A stretch of DNA of 64,000 nt from Polytrichum commune (taxonomy: Eukaryota; Streptophyta; Polytrichopsida; Polytrichales; Polytrichaceae), in contig OX485805.1 in the NCBI GenBank assembly GCA_950295325.1, forward strand, positions 51,486,758 through 51,550,757. Reading direction: 5' to 3'. Shown here piece after piece: positions 58,301-64,000 of this stretch (position 1 is the stretch's first letter; the number at the start of each line of letters is the position of its first letter). The notes beneath the pieces were generated by a model. The model was given only the letters and a program-made list of their open reading frames with translations, ran no database searches and had not been told where the DNA came from. The translations under genes and the position numbers were made by a program.

Positions 58301-59009
58301 CCGGGGGGTGGACTCTTCGTACAACATACGAATTAATGTGAGTGTAAGAAGGGTATTGTTTGAGGCATAATTTAACGTACATAATATACATGAGGGGGAG
58401 GTATTATTTTTCTCTTGCGTACACATTCAAAAAGGTTTTTATGAATTTTGAAGTGAACATAAATGCAAAAGAGGGCCCCCTAAAGTTTAGAGAAACAACC
58501 GACAACATATGTGTTAGTTTGTCCAATTCATGTTTGTATCCATTGTTGTCATATGGAGTAGTCCTCAATGACTATCTTGTCCATTCTTGGTAGGGTTTGT
58601 ATTTGGGTTTTAGGTTTTACAAACTTGAGGCTCTAGGAGCACTCATGGACTCCCTTGAGTTTTGCTCTTTGGATTGTGGCTAGGTTATTGTGCTTTTGTC
58701 TTGTCTTGGTTTGTTTGATGCGATCATTGAGTTACATTCTATGGATGGAAAATTGTTCACTGACTTTCTTATTGGAAACTGAAATTGGATATTATAAGTA
58801 GTGAAGGCCTATTTAATTCATGATTTATATTTTGTATATGTAGTAGGGGAATTTATCACAAAAGCTCATATAAATACTTGAGTCCATTTTCTAGCTTGCC
58901 GTTAGTATATACATATATGTTTTCCTATGTAAACCTCTCATATAAAAGGGATTTAATTTCATAATGACCCATGCACGTCATTCATGGATTAAAAAGTCCA
59001 CCCCCTAGG
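58301..59009 (-). mobile_element. Non-autonomous DNA transposon, CAGGGGGTGGACTC family, copy 2
   Basis: Left CCGGGGGGTGGACTCTTCGT; right reverse-complemented CCTAGGGGGTGGACTTTTTA. The whole 0.7 kb aligns with the reverse complement of 846-1503. No ORF of note and no clear TSD. Confidence 0.65.
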
Positions 59010-59569
59010 CATAATGGGCACCCCATCAATGAGAAGGTTCTTTTCATCGAGCTCTCAAATGAAGCTCTCAACTTGAGCACTAATGTAAAGGGGGCCTAAG
59101 GTATGTCGCATTATTTTGTGGGCACTCCCACCCACACATAAATTTGAAAATGTTGGTAACAATACAATGTTGTCGGGTAACATGTTCATGCTCTTACAAG
59201 CTACTATACTGTGTATTGTATGTACTATCAATTACTATTCATTATGATAGTTCTATATATGCAATGCTCCATTACGTTTACTAAGTATTTGACACTTCTT
59301 ACAAACAATATCAAAATTTTGTTGTGAACATCATAGAACATAATAAAAGACAACTAATATGACCTATACAAGGTTTTAAAATAAGCTAAATGCCAATGTT
59401 GGACATACGACACTAGAATATTATAGACATTGTAGTCTTCATAATCATATGGTCCTTTATGACCTTGAGATTTATTTGAATACACACAACATGAAGAAAT
59501 CCTAGCCGGTGGAGGACACCTATGGTTGCCAAAAATAATTCTCCAACCGTGACTGATTGTTATGTAGTC

Positions 59570-60630
59570 ACACAAAGTGCATCATGCATAGATTTGAAAT
59601 GACAAAGGGGTGATTGAGTAGGTAAGTCAAAATACACTCTTGATTGATACATTTTTTTAAATACATTTGCACAAATCTATTTCATGTCCAACACATACTT
59701 CCTCTTTCTTTTTTTGACTTCCCACTCGTCAAACCTCCATTAGGTTGGTCAACTATCATTCCTTTCCATTTGTACTCAAGGCTATTGCAAATAACTACCT
59801 CTAGAGTTTCTCAATATGTCTATGTTATGCTCCAACCATTTCATATGTAAATATATAGCAAGGTTGTTCTGATTATTTCAAAATGCTACAAAAAAGAAAT
59901 TTTTATTTTGAGCATACAATGTACAATGAACATACTACAATTTGTCAGGTTTGGGGTTTAGTCTGGGCTACCATAGAATTCAAATATTAACACATCTTAT
60001 CAAACAATACCAAAGGACCTTATTAAACGCCTATAAGAAGTCTTGTCCACTAGTTGGAAAAAGGTCAAACAATGTGGGAAACTATCGGACGAAACTAAGC
60101 GCAATTAAAGGACTTGAGCAAAGGCCTAGTATAACAAGTCTCGAGCACTTGGAAAAATCGTGAAGTTCAACCAATGTAGGTTTCTTGGTTTAGCCTATCA
60201 GGTTCTCGGCAATCATCTCCAAAATTAGAGCATATGGTGTTTTTGTGTAAACATACAACCCAGAGTTGTGTATGTCGAGGGAACATATGCGTTGCACAAC
60301 CCTCAACTCTTTGATAAGTTCCTTCACATAGGACTTCCAATTGGACAAAATATCCAAATCATCATTCCTCATTATGGATGGGTGTCCTGGGCACAAAACC
60401 TTTATTTCTTGTGCTATCTTATGGAACATTTTCTTGACCCAAATTTTGTTCCAGCTTGGAGAGGGAGATTTTGGTATCTCTTGCTCAAGGAAACGCACAA
60501 GAAACTCCACAACGTCAACAACGTTGATAGAGTCCGGTAGCCTTGCAACTTCTTCCTCATGAATTGCTTGATATCTTTGTGAACCTGCCACTCCAAATCA
60601 AGTTAGGTAGCTATGAGTATATTTAGTGAA
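59570..60630 (-). repeat. Gene-like duplicated segment, copy 2 (better preserved)
   Basis: Direct-orientation homologue of 50560-51540, about 9 kb away, including AT-rich flank. It contains the minus-strand frame described in the next entry. Confidence 0.65.
60190..60591 (-). pseudogene. Unknown 133-codon frame in duplicated segment
   Basis: A single open minus-strand frame starts MAGSQRYQAIHEEEVARLPD, includes VVDVVEFLVRFLEQEIPKSP and WVKKMFHKIAQEIKV, and ends ILEMIAENLIG. It looks like real former coding sequence (amphipathic helices, balanced composition), and the homologous copy at 50.6-51.5 kb retains the same frame in broken form. I do not recognise the family. No start context, introns or partner domain were established. 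It may be a gene fragment carried by a transposon or a retrocopy. Confidence 0.4.
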
Positions 60631-61585
60631 AAACAAGAGTTGGCACATTGATTATGTTGAATAGTGTGGGCTAATGTAATATAGTGTGACTTAACTAGTG
60701 ATGTGCACTTCAACATCTAAATCCCACTGGTTAATTATGGAAATGGATTTGATATAAAAAATTCAAATTGTTACATAAAAATCCAAAATTAAAGGGAGTT
60801 ATGGCCCTCAACAATCAACACCCTAAACACCCTAAAACCAATTGGTTGGGGGAGAAAACAAATACTAGAAATCTCAACTAAGTAACATTTGAAAATTCCC
60901 AAGTCTCATATCTGGTCCAATTTGCAAATGAATTTCACTTACGGTTTCCAAATTTTATAGCATCTAACATACTAAAATGTGAAAACAAATATTAAATCAA
61001 ACAAACAAAGCCCACACGAAAAGCATGCTTTTGGGGGCAATTTGGCCATTTGGTCTCCAAGTTAAATGGTCAATGCACCTAGATGTCTGTGTGATAGATG
61101 CAATCTTGGTGGTTATGGAGAGATCTTGGGAGGCTCTACAAGATGAAATCTCTTTTTGAGTTGGAAGAAAAAAAATAAAAATTAATGTCATCATTTAAAA
61201 CAACTAAAGGTGTTTTTTGAAAGTAGGTTTTGGTGGTGTGCACCACCTTAATCGAGCACATGTGCTCATTTCAAAAACTATAAGCCAATTGTCGAATAGA
61301 TTGCCATTCATTGCACACTATTTGCAATCCAACATAAATATTATACTCTACAATGTGGAGCTAATGATATTCAATATCGTGGATTGGTAAATATTGTGCA
61401 CCCACAATATTTGTCATGATCTTGGTGTAAGTAGAATTTTTAATTGACTAGATATCCAATGAGCCATGCACAAATTTCATTTACTGTAACTTAGTGTACA
61501 AAGAAATTTCACGACATGTTGAAAATGCTCGGCATTTCACCACCTATCTCCAAAAACTAAAGAAGTTAAATAGGAAAGCTGATGT

Positions 61586-61644
<59 letters not shown>

Positions 61645-62500
61645 CACTTTCTCCTCCTAATTATTGGCAGGAAATCAGAAAACCGCTTCGTGACTGAACA
61701 GTTCAATGCCTGTTCAATGTGATGAGCGAAACATGGTGGAAACTTCACTACCTAACACTTGTTCCCAACCACTAGATTGTTAAGGAATCCATGAATGCAG
61801 TTTTAATATCTACATAAGCATAGACAATAGAGCCATCTACACCTTTTACTGTGGTTCACTATAATTTTGACATATCATGATAATTTTGGGTAATGTAATT
61901 TTTTTACCAACGTGATTTTTGAGTCAACAATATCATATGTACAGATGATTTTTAGGAATCTGGAATCGATGCTTTACATGAACATGAAATATCGTGGATT
62001 AAAGATATTATATCAATAGTCTATCAATAATATGTCAAGAACACCAATATTATATCAATCTGTAACTCATTATGTATTTGAGAATCAATAATTCATGAGT
62101 GAGTGGTTACCTTAATTTTCAACCCATGCATAAAATACAATGGATCATGGTATTTTCTATCTAGACTACCTTTGAACCCATAGTAGTAGGTGTAAACATG
62201 GTAGTGGTGAAACTATGTGATACACAAAGTTGATGCTGCATAACATTACTCAACGTTCAACTCTCGTTCTATGGGCCCTTAAATTATAATATTGGGATGC
62301 TAAAAAAATTATGAAGGAAAACTCAAATTCAAATTAAGCTCCCAACATCCCACTGCTATATCATGAGGACCCACATCACTGAATAATGTTATTGGGCTGA
62401 TGCATGCCACCGTGTGATATGTGACCAAAGGGTATAAGTCCCAATTCATAAATCTTAATCATAGTTAATGTCATAGTTGAGTACTTTAAAGTTTAATACC
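60631..62500. other. AT-rich intergenic DNA
   Basis: No gene recognised. Confidence 0.4.
61590..61644. repeat. (CT)n(AT)n microsatellite
   Basis: About 17 CT units followed by about 10 AT units. Confidence 0.95.
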
Positions 62501-62548
62501 TTCCTGAATTCTATGTTAAAGAAATGAACTGGGAAAAGCTCCACTTAC

Positions 62549-62730
62549 TAGATGAATTTGCTTTGCTTGGATTTCCTGACTGCATCATCGGCGTGACAAC
62601 TTCATGGCCATGGACATCAATTTGTTCTGAGGCTGCCATCTCAATATTTTCCTCGATTTTCTCAAACAACTGCAATGGTTCCATTCTCCATGCATCGCTG
62701 AGCAACCCATCCAAGAGATCCATGCTTGCC
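62549..62730 (-). CDS. Possible internal exon of an unidentified gene
   Basis: On the minus strand the block is bounded by TTCTTCCTATGCCAG (acceptor-like) and GTAAGTGG (strong donor). It is open in one frame, reading ASMDLLDGLLSDAWRMEPLQ, LFEKIEENIEMAASEQIDVH and GHEVVTPMMQSGNPSKANSS. The composition (acidic, helical) looks coding. A second block at 62863-62985 (VQERFVNWTIATNFDESTRL then GQLIRVDDGQ), ending at a GTTTAT donor, might be an upstream exon, but the phases do not fit simply. No family recognised. A minus-strand transcript starting near 63.5 kb would be divergent to the ERF relic. Confidence 0.25.
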
Positions 62731-63634
62731 CTGGCATAGGAAGAAACATGCACAAGTAGTATGACATAAACATCAGTATATGGCAAAACTATAAGGATTA
62801 GACTAAAATTACACATCATATTTCATCAAAATGCATTTATACGGGATGCTTTGGGCATAAACCTGAGCTGACAGTACAGGAAGATACATTTTGTCCATCA
62901 TCAACCCTGATGAGCTGCCCCAATCTAGTGCTTTCATCAAAATTTGTTGCTATCGTCCAATTTACGAATCTCTCTTGAACCGCATTTCATTTCAGTCGTA
63001 GAATATGCTCAACACATGATCATCGAAAAAGCAAATTGTCCAAATATATGCCCACAATTCTGAGAACGGAGCATGGGGCACCAGAATGGCGTGGAATATT
63101 CTGCAAATATGGAGATTTCTTGGAACCACCTCTCCTGGCATCTTTAGCATAATGGGAGCATAACTTCAAAACAAAAGCATACTTTCGGAGTTGATTGGGG
63201 AATATTCCTTTTTAGAGTATGGAGAAAGACGACTCTGTTTAGGCCACCAACCAAGAGACAGTCAAGAATTAGAAGGCGACGTAGCTGAAGAGGGAAAGGG
63301 GATTTGCTGGCAGAACTTGCAAAGCTGTCAAATTTTGAGTTACCTAATTGCCCTCTGGCAAAGTTGCGGAGACACCGGAAGAGAGCGAGGACAGGAACAG
63401 GGAGGCGCTTGTTAGTATGCCCGTTCCGCACTCAGGCGCTTGACAGTCAGCTATTCCTATCTGACATGAATCGAAAGTTACACACCACATCAACGACACG
63501 GGGACTTAAATAACCTGGAGTCGAATTCTTCAAATCGACTGGCAGGGGACTGGCACGACAACACTCTCCGCCTCACAAAATTCATTGTCAAGGCGTGCAG
63601 TAGGTGCAATCCGGATCATCCTTGGTGGATAGAT

Positions 63635-64000
63635 GGAGCTGGAATCATCATCTACTTCTGAGGTCTGCAATGGAGTCGGGTCTGAAGTCTGCGAAACAAT
63701 CTTCTTCTTTGGTCAGTGAGGGAAACGGGTAAAAATTCTGCTAAACTATCTTCTTCTGGGGTCTGTGACAGAATCGGGTATAAAGTCTGCTAAACAATCT
63801 CCTTCATCCTCTGTGGCGAAGCTTCAGAGCTCAAATTCATTGCCTGCGAATCCCACGTTCTACAAGCCTGGGTGCGCATGTGGGCCGGGCTTGCCAGGGG
63901 TAAATGGGTGGCGGAGGTCCTCGAAAGCCAGAGAGACGGAGACCAGGGCGCTCTTTCCTGAGGTCTAATTTCGCTAGAACCGAAATGATGTGGCGGTGGT
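63635..64000 (+). pseudogene. Broken AP2/ERF (DREB-like) relic, runs to the window edge
   Basis: From an ATG at 63670 the sequence encodes three tandem ~50-bp units (ESGLKSAKQSSSLVSE; ETGKNSAKLSSSGVCD in a shifted frame; ESGIKSAKQSPSSSVA), then LQSSNSLPANPTFYK, which lines up with [18 protein letters not shown] just before the AP2 domain of ERF-C. A shift of two extra bases (near 63866) then gives VRMWAGLARGKWVAEVLES, an AP2 start ([16 protein letters not shown]) with a three-residue insertion, and a stop at 63959. Frameshifts between units, the shift at the AP2 start and the stop indicate a pseudogene, although an unrecognised intron cannot be excluded. Confidence 0.5.

Noticed and set aside
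61494-61697. Frame with S-L repeats
   Set aside because: Translation of the (CT)n(AT)n microsatellite.
1-64000. CRISPR arrays, bacterial operons, rRNA or tRNA genes
   Set aside because: No regularly spaced identical repeats, no ribosome-binding-site-spaced gene runs, and no rRNA or tRNA sequence recognised by eye; a tRNAscan run could still find a tRNA.

Overview
This is a gene-poor, AT-rich nuclear window from a land plant. The evidence is three intact AP2/ERF transcription factor genes of the plant DREB type in a background dense with small plant-type DNA transposons (MITEs), decayed non-LTR retrotransposons and simple repeats. I cannot name the species. Nothing suggests bacterial, organellar or viral DNA.

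Only three open reading frames are convincing complete genes, and all are intronless: ERF-A (15182-16024, +), ERF-B (44160-44954, +) and ERF-C (46998-47813, -). ERF-B and ERF-C are tail to tail, 2 kb apart. All three start MVEK, carry one AP2 domain of the V14/E19 DREB class (Asp replaces Glu19 in ERF-C), then a conserved SP-[KR]-[DE]-[IV]-Q motif with a poly-alanine run, and end in an acidic C-terminus. ERF-B and ERF-C both end in LWC-x. They look like old tandem paralogues later spread apart by transposon insertions. A fourth, broken relative lies at the right edge (about 63635-64000): its N-terminal coding part is a short tandem repeat, and its AP2 domain is frameshifted and interrupted.

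Layout. 1-9100: MITEs, several with clear target-site duplications (TSDs), including a 643-bp hAT-like element holding a Myb/SANT-like fragment. 9124-13100: a minus-strand LINE relic with a degenerate RNase H and strong strand asymmetry. 13.9-16 kb: a MITE, then the promoter and ERF-A. 17-30 kb: repeats, purine-rich or G/T-rich non-coding DNA and a second LINE-like relic. 30-43 kb: a near-perfect Mutator-like hairpin MITE, nested TACACTA-type and PIF-like MITEs, and a 0.87-kb element carrying a hAT transposase C-terminus. 43.5-48 kb: ERF-B and ERF-C. 48-61 kb: more MITEs, including two inverted copies of a 0.6-kb PIF-like element, one MITE nested in another, and two copies of a degenerate gene-like segment. 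62.5-64 kb: possible exons on the minus strand facing away from the fourth ERF relic.

The three ERFs are expected to bind DRE/CRT-type (RCCGAC) sites and to regulate transcription, perhaps in stress responses. Two RCCGAC cores lie upstream of ERF-A, one of them inside a MITE. The rest of the window is mainly a record of transposition; all TE protein fragments seen appear inactive.
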